This document shows, one piece after another, positions 9,087 to 19,554 of a stretch of DNA of 64,000 bases. A program made the translations under genes and the position numbers. This DNA comes from Prochlorococcus marinus (GTDB taxonomy: Bacteria > Cyanobacteriota > Cyanobacteriia > PCC-6307 > Cyanobiaceae). Positions within the stretch are counted from its first letter, which is position 1; every line of letters begins with the position of its first letter. The notes below the pieces were generated by a model. The model made no database searches. It saw only the letters and a list, made by a program, of their open reading frames with translations, and had not been told where the DNA came from. The stretch is from the NCBI RefSeq assembly GCF_001180305.1, contig NZ_CVSX01000041.1:1-64000 (forward strand), written 5' to 3'.

Positions 9087-11249
9087 TTGTCTAAATATTT
9101 ACTTGAGATTGGAACCGAAGAGTTGCCAGCCAAATTTTCTCATGATGTTCTAAATCAATTTAAATCTTTAATTGAATTTGAATTGAATAAAAAGTTAATC
9201 AAATATAACAATATATTTGTTACCTCTACACCGAGAAGGATAGTTCTTCTTCTAGAAGGTTTAGTAGATTACGCAGAGGATAAGACGATATTAAGAAAAG
9301 GACCTAAAGCAAATTCTGCTTTTTCAGATGGATCTCCAACTAATGCCGCTTTAGGATTTGCAAATAGTTTAGGCATAGAAGTAGGTGATTTAGAAATAAA
9401 GAATACAGAAAAGGGTGACTTTGTATTTGGAAAGAAAATTGAGAAGGGGCAATCAACAAGAATTTCTTTGTCCTCAATTATTACCAGAGTAGTTAAGTGT
9501 CTTCAGGGCCCTAGATTTATGAAGTGGGGATCTGGGAACTTAAAATTTTCAAGACCTATCAGGTGGATAGCCTCTATTTATAATGATGAAATTCTTGATT
9601 TTGTATTGGATGAATGTGATCCAAAAATTCAAATAAGCAATATATCAAAAAGTCATAGATTAATAAATGAAGTTTTTGAAGTTCAGAATCCTGATAGATT
9701 TTTTGAATTATTGAAACAAAACAGAGTTTTAGTTAAACGACACGAAAGAAAAGAAAAAATTGAGAGTCTAATAAATCAAACATCAAAATCACTTAATCTG
9801 AAGCCTGACCTCTCCGAAGAATTGCTTAATGAATTAACTGATTTAGTTGAATGGCCAGATTTAGTTATTGGTAAATTTAGTGATGAATTTCTTAATCTTC
9901 CTCTCGAAGTTCTTTCAACTGTCATGAAAAATCATCAGAGATATGTGCCTCTTTTATTAAATAATAATAGTTTTTCAAAGCTAGATTTAAGCTCTGAAAA
10001 AAATATTAGTACAACTTTTTTGGTAATTTCAAATGGTCTTGAAGAATCTAATAATAATATTGCCAAGGGAAATGAGAAAGTCTTAAGGGCAAGGTTTTCA
10101 GATGCAAAGTTTTTTGTAGAAAGTGATAAAAAAGTTTCTGCAATTGAAAGAAATAAAAAACTTGAATCTGTTTCTTATTTGAAAGGGTTGGGAAATATTT
10201 TTCAAAGAGTAGAAAGGATAGTTGAAGTCACTAAAAAAATTCTCATAATTTTAAATGATAAGTCCTTAGAAGAAAAAATAATAATAGAAGCTGCTAGATA
10301 CTGTAAAAACGACTTATGTAGCGAAATTGTCTACGAATTCCCAGAGTTGCAAGGAATAATGGGAGGAAAATATCTCAAGAATGAAGGATATAGTGAGGAT
10401 ATTTGTTTAGCTGTAGCTGAACATTATTTACCTTCTTTTTATAAAGATGATTTGCCTTCTACAAAATATGGTGCATTAGTTTCTATCTCTGATAAGGTTG
10501 AAACTTTAATAAGTATATTTATTTCTGGTAAACGTCCAAGTGGATCATCTGATCCTTATGCTCTTAGAAGAAATTTGAATGGAGTAATTAAAATTATTTG
10601 GGACTATAAACTTGATTTGCCTTTAGATAAGGTATTTAACGAAGTGATTGAATTTTGGAAAATCTCATTCCCTAATTTAAACTTCTCAAAAGAGAAAGTT
10701 TTAAATGATTTAAATGAGTTCTTATTTCAAAGAATTGTTAGTCATCTCGAAGAAATTTCATTAAGTAAAGAATTAATAAAGGCTATTTGCTTTTCTGGGG
10801 GATTTTCTGAAAAAAGAATATTCAATATAATTGATTTAAAAAGTAGGATCGAATCAATTGTCGAATATCAAGAAGAAGAAACTTTTGTTGAAATCAAAAA
10901 GGTGATTACAAGGGTAAGCAAATTAGCTAGTAAAGGTAATCTTTCAAGAGAAGTTTTCTCAACAAGCAATTATGTAAACACAAATCTTTTTGAAAAAGAT
11001 TGTGAATTTAAAGTTTTTAAATTTATTGAAGAATTAGAAAAAAATTTTTCAAAAGATTATTGCAATTATTTAGAACTGCTAAATATGTTCGAGATTAATA
11101 TAAAAACTATTGAGGAGTTATTTGATAATGAAAAGGGAGTCCTAGTAATGACAGAGAATATAAAAATAAGAAATAATAGACTCAATTTATTGAGCTTTAT
11201 TAGAAATTATTCTTTAAAAATTGCTGACTTCACACTTTTGAACTCTTAA
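9087..11249 (+). CDS. glyS: Glycyl-tRNA synthetase beta subunit
   Basis: Beta chain of the alpha2-beta2 bacterial GlyRS, which binds tRNA-Gly and contributes to charging together with GlyQ (not in the window). The N-terminus YLLEIGTEELPAKF is the family hallmark. TSTPRRIVLLLEGL, SRPIRWIAS, SDAKFFVESD and the HD-domain stretch ELQGIMGGKYL follow in the expected order. Its 720 residues fit. The start is TTG. The 3' end overlaps the convergent chlP gene by 20 bp, so the two transcripts must overlap. Confidence 0.95.
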   Translation: MSKYLLEIGTEELPAKFSHDVLNQFKSLIEFELNKKLIKYNNIFVTSTPRRIVLLLEGLVDYAEDKTILRKGPKANSAFSDGSPTNAALGFANSLGIEVGDLEIKNTEKGDFVFGKKIEKGQSTRISLSSIITRVVKCLQGPRFMKWGSGNLKFSRPIRWIASIYNDEILDFVLDECDPKIQISNISKSHRLINEVFEVQNPDRFFELLKQNRVLVKRHERKEKIESLINQTSKSLNLKPDLSEELLNELTDLVEWPDLVIGKFSDEFLNLPLEVLSTVMKNHQRYVPLLLNNNSFSKLDLSSEKNISTTFLVISNGLEESNNNIAKGNEKVLRARFSDAKFFVESDKKVSAIERNKKLESVSYLKGLGNIFQRVERIVEVTKKILIILNDKSLEEKIIIEAARYCKNDLCSEIVYEFPELQGIMGGKYLKNEGYSEDICLAVAEHYLPSFYKDDLPSTKYGALVSISDKVETLISIFISGKRPSGSSDPYALRRNLNGVIKIIWDYKLDLPLDKVFNEVIEFWKISFPNLNFSKEKVLNDLNEFLFQRIVSHLEEISLSKELIKAICFSGGFSEKRIFNIIDLKSRIESIVEYQEEETFVEIKKVITRVSKLASKGNLSREVFSTSNYVNTNLFEKDCEFKVFKFIEELEKNFSKDYCNYLELLNMFEINIKTIEELFDNEKGVLVMTENIKIRNNRLNLLSFIRNYSLKIADFTLLNS

Positions 11250-12570
11250 CTTTAATACCTCCCTTTATTGAGTAATTTTCCAACATTTTTTCTACTTCCT
11301 TATTTTCTCTAACGGCACTATCAACGGGTTTATATTTTAAAGGTGCTAAGGCTTTACCTCTTAGAATCGAACCAAGTGTAAGCATTGTGATTTTGAGTTG
11401 TTGCAATGGTTTCATGGAGACAACTCTTTTGTATAAATAACTATCAAAAGTAAGTCTTTGCACATCCATGTCATCACACATCTCAACAAAGGCTTCTCTA
11501 GCAGAATCGTTTCTGTAAAAAATATTTTGAAGTATTTCTAGTACCTTATAAGTTGTGCCATATTTTTTATCCCATTTTTTAAGATAGTTTTTTAAGTCTT
11601 TTTCGGACGGAATTACTTTACCGTTTTTTGATGCTTCAACAATTTCTTCAGCACACATTCTCCCACTTTTTGCAGCGAAATAAATACCCTCGCCAGAACT
11701 CTTTGTTACATAGCCTGCCGCATCCCCAACTAATGCCATTCTCCCAACTACTCTTCTTGGTCTTGGATGCTCTGGGATAGGATGAGCTTCCACCTTTATT
11801 ACCTCACCATTAACAAGTCTTTTTTTTGCTCTATTTCTAACTCCTTCTTGAAGCCCTTTTATTAATGACTGATTTTTTTGCATTGTTCCAGTCCCAACTG
11901 CAACATGATCATATTTTGGAAATACCCACCCATAAAAATCAGGAGAAACATCCGTACCAACATACATCTCAGCAAGATCTTCGTAGTAACTCATTTCTTC
12001 TTTAGGCAATTTAATTCTTTCCTGAAATGCAATAGCAACTTTGTAATCTCCTGCATCCATTGCTTTCGCGACTCTACTATTCGCTCCGTCAGCTCCAATT
12101 AAAAGGTCAACAGTAAGCTCTTTGAGTGCCCCTTTTTTATCTCCATTTGTAAAATCTGAGTAGGAGAGTTTATATGGCCCTTGATTGTTATCGCCGGTAT
12201 CAATTGAAGTCACTAAACCATTAATTAATGTGGCACCAAGATCAGAGGCTCTGTTACGCATAAAAGCATCCATTACCTCTCTTCTACACATTCCAATAAA
12301 TTCTTGATCGCTTTCCCCATAAACTCTATCTAAGCTTATATCTACCTCTCTATTTGAGGGGGATATCATTCTCATATGCCTTACTTTCCTATCAATAATG
12401 GATTCTGGCAAATCAAATTCCTCTACCATGCAAAGAGGAATAGCTCCTCCACATGGTTTTGCATTATCTAATTTTCTTTCAAAAAGCCAAGTTTCTATTC
12501 CGGATTTAGCAAGTATTTCTGCAGCACATGAACCACTTGGACCACCACCAATTACAGCTACCCTCAACAT
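11230..12570 (-). CDS. chlP: Geranylgeranyl reductase
   Basis: Reduces the geranylgeranyl side chain to phytyl for chlorophyll and tocopherol. The FAD-binding Rossmann motif VAVIGGGPSGSCAAE is at residues 4-18, with LFERKLDNAKPCGGAIP next and the second flavin motif RMALVGDAAGYVTKSSGEG near 275-295. Its 446 residues match cyanobacterial and plastid ChlP. It acts at the thylakoid membrane. It is divergent from the VanY-like gene across 111 bp. Confidence 0.95.
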   Translation of the reverse strand: MLRVAVIGGGPSGSCAAEILAKSGIETWLFERKLDNAKPCGGAIPLCMVEEFDLPESIIDRKVRHMRMISPSNREVDISLDRVYGESDQEFIGMCRREVMDAFMRNRASDLGATLINGLVTSIDTGDNNQGPYKLSYSDFTNGDKKGALKELTVDLLIGADGANSRVAKAMDAGDYKVAIAFQERIKLPKEEMSYYEDLAEMYVGTDVSPDFYGWVFPKYDHVAVGTGTMQKNQSLIKGLQEGVRNRAKKRLVNGEVIKVEAHPIPEHPRPRRVVGRMALVGDAAGYVTKSSGEGIYFAAKSGRMCAEEIVEASKNGKVIPSEKDLKNYLKKWDKKYGTTYKVLEILQNIFYRNDSAREAFVEMCDDMDVQRLTFDSYLYKRVVSMKPLQQLKITMLTLGSILRGKALAPLKYKPVDSAVRENKEVEKMLENYSIKGGIKVKSSKV

Positions 12571-12681
12571 ACGAAAAAAAATAATAGTGTATATAAAACC
12601 TACCTCTTTTTTGGTTCTAAAGGTGCATTTCTTAAAATAATAGTTAATATCGAAATATGTTTTAAAAATTATCTATAAATA

Positions 12682-13389
12682 TTGGAACAAAAAAAAGATA
12701 TAAATCAAATTGACATACCTTTCGCCAAGAGAACTTATCTTGATAATAATAAATCAACATTTTTAAAAAAAATATTAATCTTCTCTCCATTTCTTTTTCT
12801 TATTTTTTCATTAATTTTTTTGCGATTTTTAAGAACAATAGAAGGAACATCCTTTAATATTCTAAATCCTCAGAATGATATAAACCAAGACCATAGAATT
12901 TTTGGCCATTTACCTTATGAAGAGATTCCGAAGGAGAAATTAGTTTTAATTGAGCCAAATATTGAAGTTCATATTGATATGCGTGATTCTCTCCTAAATA
13001 TGAGAGAAGAAGCGCAAAAGGATGGGGTATACTTAGTTTTTTTGAGTGGATATAGATCAATAAATTTGCAAAACGAGATTTTTTATTCTTTAAAATCTAT
13101 TAGAAATCAAGAAGCTTCAGAGAGAGCTAGAGTTTCAGCCCCTCCAGGATATTCTGAACATAGTACTGGTTTCGCCATTGATTTTGGTGATTCCATGAGA
13201 AGAGATACAGACTTTGAGATCGAATTCGAAAATACTGATGCTTTTAGGTGGTTAATAAAGAATGCAGCTAAATATCACTTTAAACTATCTTTCAATAAAA
13301 ATAATAAATATATAGATTACGAACCTTGGCATTGGAGATATGAAGGTTCAATTGAAGCTTTGAAAGTTTTTGAAACTTCAAACAGGTGA
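12682..13389 (+). CDS. Membrane-anchored D-alanyl-D-alanine carboxypeptidase, VanY/DacB-like (peptidase family M15B)
   Basis: Expected to trim the terminal D-Ala from peptidoglycan stems in the periplasm. One N-terminal membrane segment (about 30-50, LIFSPFLFLIFSLIFLRFL) acts as an uncleaved anchor, and the peptidase domain follows. Motifs are LSGYRSINLQ, the zinc site SEHSTGFAIDFGD, and EPWHWRYEG with catalytic Glu and His. The start is TTG in an AT-rich leader. Length (235) fits family members. This is the second M15 peptidase within 6 kb. Confidence 0.87.
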   Translation: MEQKKDINQIDIPFAKRTYLDNNKSTFLKKILIFSPFLFLIFSLIFLRFLRTIEGTSFNILNPQNDINQDHRIFGHLPYEEIPKEKLVLIEPNIEVHIDMRDSLLNMREEAQKDGVYLVFLSGYRSINLQNEIFYSLKSIRNQEASERARVSAPPGYSEHSTGFAIDFGDSMRRDTDFEIEFENTDAFRWLIKNAAKYHFKLSFNKNNKYIDYEPWHWRYEGSIEALKVFETSNR

Positions 13390-13524
13390 ATATAAATCAA
13401 ATTGATTAATTAAATTTTAGAATTTTGATTATGTTTTTCTAAGTCTTGAATGGAAATTTTCATTATAAGCATCCTTTGAGTTAGCCTTAATATAATTAAT
13501 ACACTATTTGTATAAATTTTATAA

Positions 13525-15321
13525 ATGTCATCTTCGTTAAAAGAAATTAGAAATGTCGCAATTATTGCTCACGTAGATCACGGGAAAACAACTCTTGTTG
13601 ATGCATTGTTATCTCAGTCAGGAATATTTAGAGACAATGAAGTTGTTCCTACATGTGTAATGGATTCCAATGATCTTGAAAGAGAAAGAGGAATAACAAT
13701 ACTCTCAAAAAATACTGCAGTTAACTACAAAGACACCAGAATTAATATTATAGATACACCTGGACATGCAGATTTTGGAGGAGAAGTTGAGAGGGTTTTA
13801 GGAATGGTTGATGGTTGTTTACTTATTGTTGATGCAAATGAGGGGCCGATGCCTCAAACAAGATTTGTTTTAAAAAAAGCATTAGAGAAGGGACTAAGGC
13901 CAATAGTCTTTGTAAATAAAATTGATAGACCAAGAGTAGTACCAGAAATAGCAATTGATAAGGTTCTTGATTTGTTTTTAGAATTAGGCGCTGATGATGA
14001 TCAATGTGATTTTCCTTATCTTTTCGGAAGCGGACTGTCTGGTTTCGCTAAAGAAGAAATGGAATCTGATAGTGATAATATGATGCCTCTTTTTGAAGCT
14101 ATTATTAGACATGTTCCACCTCCAGTAGGGGATTCAAAAAAGCCTCTTCAATTACAAATAACAACTTTGGACTATTCTGATTTCTTAGGCAGAATTGTAA
14201 TTGGGAAGATTCATAATGGAACTATAAAAAATGGTCAACAAGCAAGTTTAATTAAAGAAAATGGAAAAACTATAAAAGGTAAGGTAAGTAAACTACTTGG
14301 ATTCGAGGGATTACAAAGAATTGATATAGATGAAGCATTCGCAGGTGATATTGTTGCTGTTTCAGGTTTCGACGATGTTAATATTGGTGAAACCATAGCC
14401 TGTCCCGATTCTCCTCATCCGCTTCCTTTAATAAAAGTTGATGAACCTACCTTGAATATGACATTTGTTGTCAATGATTCTCCATTTGCTGGTAAAGAAG
14501 GGAAATTTGTAACTAGTAGACAATTAAAAAATAGATTGGAGAGGGAACTTTTAACAAATGTTGCACTTAGGGTAGAAGAAACCGATTCTCCCGACAGGTT
14601 CTCAGTCTCAGGAAGAGGAGAATTACATCTTGGGATTTTAATTGAAACCATGAGAAGAGAAGGGTTTGAGTTTCAAATCTCACAACCTCAAGTAATTTTT
14701 AGAGAAATTGATAATGTGGAATGTGAACCTATAGAGACTTTGGTTTTAGATGTGCCTGAAGTGTCTGTTGGTTCATGTATTGAGAAACTCGGATCGAGAA
14801 AAGCAGAGATGAAAAACATGCAAACAAGTTCAGATGGGAGAACTCAATTAGAATTTATTGTTCCTTCAAGAGGGCTAATTGGATTTCGTGGTGAATTTGT
14901 TCGGATAACGAGAGGTGAAGGTATTATGAGTCACTCTTTTTATGAATATAAACCTAAAGCAGGAGACTTTGAAACTAGGAGAAATGGAGTTCTTATAGCT
15001 TTTGAGGAAGGTGTTGCTACATTTTATGCATTAAAGAATGCTGAAGATAGGGGAGTTTATTTTATTAAGCCTGGAGTTAAAGTTTATAAGGGAATGATAA
15101 TTGGAGAAAATAATCGACCTCAAGATCTTGAGTTAAATATATGTAAAACTAAACAGTTGACTAATATGAGGTCTGCCGGAGCGGAGGAACTTGATACTTT
15201 ACAGTCGCCTGTCGATATTACCCTTGAAAGAGCACTCGAATATATTGGCCCGGATGAAATGCTGGAGGTAACACCGAATTCAATAAGAATGAGAAAAATT
15301 AAAAAGAAGAAGAAAAATTAG
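13525..15321 (+). CDS. typA: Ribosome-associated translational GTPase TypA/BipA
   Basis: A translation-factor GTPase that acts on the ribosome under stress. G motifs: AHVDHGKT at 15-22, [20 protein letters not shown] and NKIDR. EF-G-like domains follow, with the TypA-specific C-terminal part containing [11 protein letters not shown] and NMRSAGAEE. Its 598 residues are typical. The C-terminus ends in a very basic tail ([11 protein letters not shown]). A DUF309 gene follows after 11 bp, suggesting cotranscription. Confidence 0.96.
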   Translation: MSSSLKEIRNVAIIAHVDHGKTTLVDALLSQSGIFRDNEVVPTCVMDSNDLERERGITILSKNTAVNYKDTRINIIDTPGHADFGGEVERVLGMVDGCLLIVDANEGPMPQTRFVLKKALEKGLRPIVFVNKIDRPRVVPEIAIDKVLDLFLELGADDDQCDFPYLFGSGLSGFAKEEMESDSDNMMPLFEAIIRHVPPPVGDSKKPLQLQITTLDYSDFLGRIVIGKIHNGTIKNGQQASLIKENGKTIKGKVSKLLGFEGLQRIDIDEAFAGDIVAVSGFDDVNIGETIACPDSPHPLPLIKVDEPTLNMTFVVNDSPFAGKEGKFVTSRQLKNRLERELLTNVALRVEETDSPDRFSVSGRGELHLGILIETMRREGFEFQISQPQVIFREIDNVECEPIETLVLDVPEVSVGSCIEKLGSRKAEMKNMQTSSDGRTQLEFIVPSRGLIGFRGEFVRITRGEGIMSHSFYEYKPKAGDFETRRNGVLIAFEEGVATFYALKNAEDRGVYFIKPGVKVYKGMIIGENNRPQDLELNICKTKQLTNMRSAGAEELDTLQSPVDITLERALEYIGPDEMLEVTPNSIRMRKIKKKKKN

Positions 15322-15332
15322 TAATTAATTGC

Positions 15333-15701
15333 ATGATTGATGACAATACAAAAAGTTTTAAAGATTCCCTTTTCAATGCTTTAAATCTATTTAATAACCA
15401 TAAATGGTATGAAGCTCATGATGCTTTTGAAGAAATTTGGAATTGTGTTGATGGTGATGAAAGACAAGTTATTCAGGGGATTTTACAAGTGTCTGTTTCT
15501 CAGTTTCACTTAAGTAAGGGTAATTTAAATGGAGCTACTATTTTGTTGGGAGAGGGTTTAGGTAGAATAAAAACTAGAACTAAGATTAATTTAGGTATTG
15601 ATCTTGAATCCTTCTGCCTATGTTTGGAAGATTTATTGAGAAAATTACAATATAGGGAGTCATTAAATGACAACGATAAGCCTTTCTTGAAACTTCTTTG
15701 A
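15333..15701 (+). CDS. DUF309 domain protein
   Basis: A 122-residue, mostly helical protein. The DUF309 core is visible as KWYEAHDAFEEIWN followed by IQGILQVSVSQFHLSKGN and GATILLGEGLGRI. The conserved His and Glu pair (H-x3-E-x2-W) is a candidate metal-binding site. Molecular function is unknown for the family. It begins 11 bp after typA. Confidence 0.8.
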   Translation: MIDDNTKSFKDSLFNALNLFNNHKWYEAHDAFEEIWNCVDGDERQVIQGILQVSVSQFHLSKGNLNGATILLGEGLGRIKTRTKINLGIDLESFCLCLEDLLRKLQYRESLNDNDKPFLKLL

Positions 15702-15795
15702 TGAAAATGAATTTATATTTCTCATTATTAAAATTTTTGCTTTATATTTCATTTTTTTTTCAAGAAAATAATATTAATTTTCGATATAAAGATAG

Positions 15796-16524
15796 ATGAA
15801 CTTAAAAATCAAAAATGTATCTCTTTCAATTAAGGGAAGATTAATTGTAAATGATGTATCCATAACTGTAAATCCAGGAGAAATTGTAGGTTTAATGGGG
15901 CCAAATGGTGCAGGGAAAACTACCACTTTTAATCTTGCAGTTGGGAATTTAAAACCTGATAAAGGTGAAGTTTTAATGAATGGTAAAAATATCACCAATT
16001 TTCCACTGCCAATAAGGTCAAGGCTTGGTTTGGGTTATTTAACTCAGGAGGCGAGTATTTTTAGAGATTTAACTGTTAAGGATAATATAGATTTGGCTTT
16101 GCAGAATTCAACTCATAGTCGAGCAGCAATTAGAAATAGAAGAGAACAATTAATTAATGAATTTAATTTGAATAATTTTGTAGATAATTATGGCTATCAA
16201 CTTTCTGGAGGAGAGAGAAGGAGGTGTGAGATAGCCAGAGCACTCACAGTTGGTAAAAAAGGGCCTAAATATTTATTACTAGACGAACCTTTCGCTGGAA
16301 TAGATCCACTGGCTGTTAATGATTTAAAGAAACTAATTTATAAATTAAGTCGTGATGGCGTGGGTATACTGATTACAGACCATAATGTAAGAGAAACTCT
16401 CCTAATTACTAACAAGTCATATGTATTAAGTGAAGGAAAAATTTTAGCCTACGGATCATCAAGTGATTTAGCAGTTAATCAAATAGTAAAGAAGTATTAT
16501 CTCGGAGATAATTTTAAACTTTAA
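15796..16524 (+). CDS. lptB: Lipopolysaccharide export ABC ATPase LptB
   Basis: The ATPase of the LptBFG complex that extracts LPS from the inner membrane. Walker A GPNGAGKTT is at about 35-43. TQEASIFRDLTVKDN is the typical LptB Q-loop region, followed by the signature LSGGERRRCEIARAL, Walker B LLLDEPFAGIDPLAV and the switch ITDHNVRE. Length (242) and wording match LptB rather than the similar LivF/UrtE ATPases. The cognate LptF/LptG permease is not adjacent. Confidence 0.9.
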   Translation: MNLKIKNVSLSIKGRLIVNDVSITVNPGEIVGLMGPNGAGKTTTFNLAVGNLKPDKGEVLMNGKNITNFPLPIRSRLGLGYLTQEASIFRDLTVKDNIDLALQNSTHSRAAIRNRREQLINEFNLNNFVDNYGYQLSGGERRRCEIARALTVGKKGPKYLLLDEPFAGIDPLAVNDLKKLIYKLSRDGVGILITDHNVRETLLITNKSYVLSEGKILAYGSSSDLAVNQIVKKYYLGDNFKL

Positions 16525-16637
16525 ATTTCTTTTGCAAAACAAATTAAAACTTAATTATTAAAGATTCACTCATATATGTATGATTTAATTTATTATTTGT
16601 TTGTCATTGAATAAAAAATTGGATAAATTCTCTAGAG

Positions 16638-17567
16638 ATGGGACTAGATAATCTTCTTAAAAATTTAATATACGACCCAGTCTCAGTTTTAGGTCTTTTA
16701 ACCTTTTATATTTTATTAGTTAATTTCCCATTATCTTTAAGTGCAGTTTTTAAAAATAAGTCTTCGTTTTTAGTAAGGTTCCTTACAATTCTTGTGAATT
16801 TATTTATTACATTTCAATTGCTTTTTAGATGGTTAATTTCTGGACATTTCCCAATTAGCAATTTGTATGAATCTCTTTATTTCCTTACTTGGGGCATCAC
16901 AATAGGACAACTCTTGATTGAGAGAGAGTACCAATCTCCAATAATCCCATCAATCGCTATACCTATTGAGTTATTTACTGTGGCTTTTGCATGTTTTGTT
17001 TTGCCTGACGATTTGAAATTATCCTCCAATTTGGTTCCTGCTTTAAGATCAAGTTGGTTAGTGATGCATGTTAGTGTCGTAATGCTTAGTTATGCGGCAT
17101 TAATAATAGGTTCTTTGCTTTCAGCTTCTGTTTTGTTTGTTAATAAAAATAAACCACTTCAAATTCGAAGTAGTTCTATAGGTATAGGAGGGTTGAAAAT
17201 CTCTAATAAGTATCCTTTAAATCAAGTGGTTGAACCAATTGAATTTTCTCATTCAGAAGAATTAGATACATTAAGTTATCGTTCCATTTTAGTTGGTTTT
17301 GTTCTTTTGACTCTGGGTTTGATTACAGGTGCCGTTTGGGCTAATGAGGCATGGGGAACATGGTGGAGTTGGGACCCAAAAGAAACATGGGCATTTATCT
17401 CATGGTTATTCTATGCAGCTTATCTTCATATGAGAATAAGTAAAGGGTGGCAAGGAAGAAGGCCGGCATTATTAGCAACTTTTGGTTTTGTAGTGGTTTT
17501 AGTATGTTATTTAGGAGTTAATTTCTTAGGAATAGGTTTACATAGTTATGGGTGGATATTTGGGTAA
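16638..17567 (+). CDS. ccsA: Cytochrome c biogenesis protein CcsA (System II haem lyase subunit)
   Basis: Polytopic membrane protein that with Ccs1/CcsB delivers haem to apocytochromes c on the lumenal side. The WWD motif is plain near 235-250 ([18 protein letters not shown]). Conserved histidines appear in [11 protein letters not shown] and in GIGLHSYGW at the C-terminus. About eight hydrophobic segments can be counted, and the 309-residue length is standard. It serves cytochrome f and c6. It converges on rpe with a 21-bp gap. Confidence 0.92.
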   Translation: MGLDNLLKNLIYDPVSVLGLLTFYILLVNFPLSLSAVFKNKSSFLVRFLTILVNLFITFQLLFRWLISGHFPISNLYESLYFLTWGITIGQLLIEREYQSPIIPSIAIPIELFTVAFACFVLPDDLKLSSNLVPALRSSWLVMHVSVVMLSYAALIIGSLLSASVLFVNKNKPLQIRSSSIGIGGLKISNKYPLNQVVEPIEFSHSEELDTLSYRSILVGFVLLTLGLITGAVWANEAWGTWWSWDPKETWAFISWLFYAAYLHMRISKGWQGRRPALLATFGFVVVLVCYLGVNFLGIGLHSYGWIFG

Positions 17568-17588
17568 CTTCATCATCTACAAGAATAT

Positions 17589-18347
17589 TCATTGAGGCTC
17601 TGAAAGGACCTTCCCATTTTGTGCTTCTTGCGCAACCTTTCTAAAGTCATCACATCCCTCTTTCAATGTTGAGTAAGCAAACATCCCACTGCCTGCAATA
17701 AAACAGTTGGCACCAGCATCAGCACATTGTGAAATTGTCCAATTTGCTTTTATTCCCCCATCAACTTCAATGTCGACATTTAAGTTTTTTTCGATAATAA
17801 AGTTTCTTATTTTTCTGATTTTATTTAGCATCGTTGGTATATAAGCTTGTCCACCAAAACCCGGATTAACTGTCATAACTAGCACATGATCAACCATATC
17901 CATTATGTTTTCAATCATTTCAAATGGAGTATGAGGGTTTAATGCAACAGAAGGAGATCCTCCTAGATCTCTTATTCTTCCGAGAACTCTATGTAAATGA
18001 ATATTTGCTTCTGCATGAGCTATTACTACTCCTGGTTCACCATTTGCTCCTTTTGTAGCGTTTACATAAGATTCAAGCATAGTTTCACAATTGTATTGGC
18101 TTACCATTAATTGAGTTTCAAAAGGGACATTGCAATATTTTCGGCATGCAGCAATCATCTCAGGACCAAATGTAAGATTTGGAACGAAATTCCCATCCAT
18201 TACATCAAACTGAATTCTGTCTACCCCAGCCTCCTCAAGCTCTTTCACACAATTCCCCATATTTGCCCAATCTGCTGGTAAAACTGAAGGAATTATTTGA
18301 ATTGGTCTATTGACACCAGCTAAAGTAGTTTGATTTGACAAAGTCAT
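17589..18347 (-). CDS. rpe: Ribulose-phosphate 3-epimerase
   Basis: Interconverts ribulose-5-phosphate and xylulose-5-phosphate in the Calvin cycle and the oxidative pentose phosphate pathway. The TIM-barrel motifs are IIPSVLPADWANMG, RIQFDVMDGNFVPNLTFGPEM (metal His/Asp strand), LVMTVNPGFGGQAYIPTM and EVDGGIKANW. Its 252 residues include a short N-terminal extension common in cyanobacteria. It is divergent from glpX across 187 bp. Confidence 0.95.
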   Translation of the reverse strand: MTLSNQTTLAGVNRPIQIIPSVLPADWANMGNCVKELEEAGVDRIQFDVMDGNFVPNLTFGPEMIAACRKYCNVPFETQLMVSQYNCETMLESYVNATKGANGEPGVVIAHAEANIHLHRVLGRIRDLGGSPSVALNPHTPFEMIENIMDMVDHVLVMTVNPGFGGQAYIPTMLNKIRKIRNFIIEKNLNVDIEVDGGIKANWTISQCADAGANCFIAGSGMFAYSTLKEGCDDFRKVAQEAQNGKVLSEPQ

Positions 18348-18534
18348 TTTATTTTTAAAATATTTAATAAAGATACTATATTTAGTTGTTAATTCCTAAT
18401 TTCAAGTCACGGCCTGATAAAGTAACAGCTGTAAAGAGTTAAAAAAGCTTATTAGCATAATAATTCTTATGAAATTTTTAAAATTTTATGAGATCATACT
18501 CAAAACCTTTTAGAAAATCCTCAAAAATTTAATT

Positions 18535-19536
18535 GTGAATCAAACTTTAATTCAAGAAATACTCGAAGTCGTCGAGCAAGCAGCAATTGCCTCAGCAAAA
18601 CTAACAGGACTTGGTCAGAAAGATGAAGCTGATGCTGCAGCTGTAGAAGCAATGAGATTGCGAATGGGCAAAATTGAAATGAAAGGAAAAATTGTTATTG
18701 GAGAAGGGGAAAGAGATGAAGCACCTATGCTTTATATAGGTGAAGAAGTAGGAAGTGGGAGTGGACCAGGAGTTGATTTTGCAGTTGACCCTTGTGAAGG
18801 AACTAACCTTTGTGCGAATAATCAAAGAGGTTCTATGGCAGTTTTGGCAGCCTCTGATACAGGTGGTCTTTTTAATGCTCCTGATTTTTATATGAACAAA
18901 TTAGCAGCTCCTCCTGCCGCCAAAGGAAAAGTAGATATTAGAAATTCAGCTACTGAAAACTTAAAGATACTTAGTGATTGCTTGGATCTCTCAATAGATG
19001 AATTAACTGTTGTTGTAATGGATAGAACAAGGCATAAAGATCTTATTAAAGAAATTCGAGGATGTGGTGCAAAAGTACAACCGATTTCTGATGGTGATGT
19101 TCAAGCTGCTATTGCATGTGGTTTTGCAGGCACTGGTACACATTGCTTGATGGGAATAGGTGCAGCACCAGAAGGTGTTATTTCCGCTGCTGCAATGAGA
19201 GCGTTAGGTGGCCATTTTCAAGGTCAACTAGTTTATGATCCAGCAATTGCTCAAACTTCTGAATGGGCAGATTACACAAAAGAAGGAAACATAAAACGTC
19301 TAAATGAAATGGGAATAACCGATATAGACAAAATCTATGAAGCTAATGAATTGGCATCAGGAGAAAATGTGGTGTTCGCTGGTAGTGGAATAACTGACGG
19401 ACTACTTTTTAATGGAGTTAAATTTGAAAGGGATTGTGTTAGAACAAGTAGCCTAGTAATTAGTACGTTAGATAGTACTGCAAGATTTACAAATACTGTC
19501 CATATAAAAGATGGTGCTAAGAGTATCAGTCTTTAA
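18535..19536 (+). CDS. glpX: Fructose-1,6-/sedoheptulose-1,7-bisphosphatase, class II (GlpX type)
   Basis: The dual bisphosphatase of the Calvin cycle in cyanobacteria. Li-sensitive phosphatase motifs: [16 protein letters not shown] (metal-binding Glu) and VDPCEGTN, then [12 protein letters not shown] and the C-terminal [17 protein letters not shown]. Its 333 residues are typical. The start is GTG. It is 18 bp upstream of hemA, so the two are probably cotranscribed. Confidence 0.95.
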   Translation: MNQTLIQEILEVVEQAAIASAKLTGLGQKDEADAAAVEAMRLRMGKIEMKGKIVIGEGERDEAPMLYIGEEVGSGSGPGVDFAVDPCEGTNLCANNQRGSMAVLAASDTGGLFNAPDFYMNKLAAPPAAKGKVDIRNSATENLKILSDCLDLSIDELTVVVMDRTRHKDLIKEIRGCGAKVQPISDGDVQAAIACGFAGTGTHCLMGIGAAPEGVISAAAMRALGGHFQGQLVYDPAIAQTSEWADYTKEGNIKRLNEMGITDIDKIYEANELASGENVVFAGSGITDGLLFNGVKFERDCVRTSSLVISTLDSTARFTNTVHIKDGAKSISL

Positions 19537-19554
19537 AAATTCACTTTTGATTTT

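Noticed and set aside
18348..18534. Possible non-coding RNA between rpe and glpX
   Set aside because: The 187-bp divergent gap has no stable stem or poly-T run that I can see; it most likely holds the two promoters.
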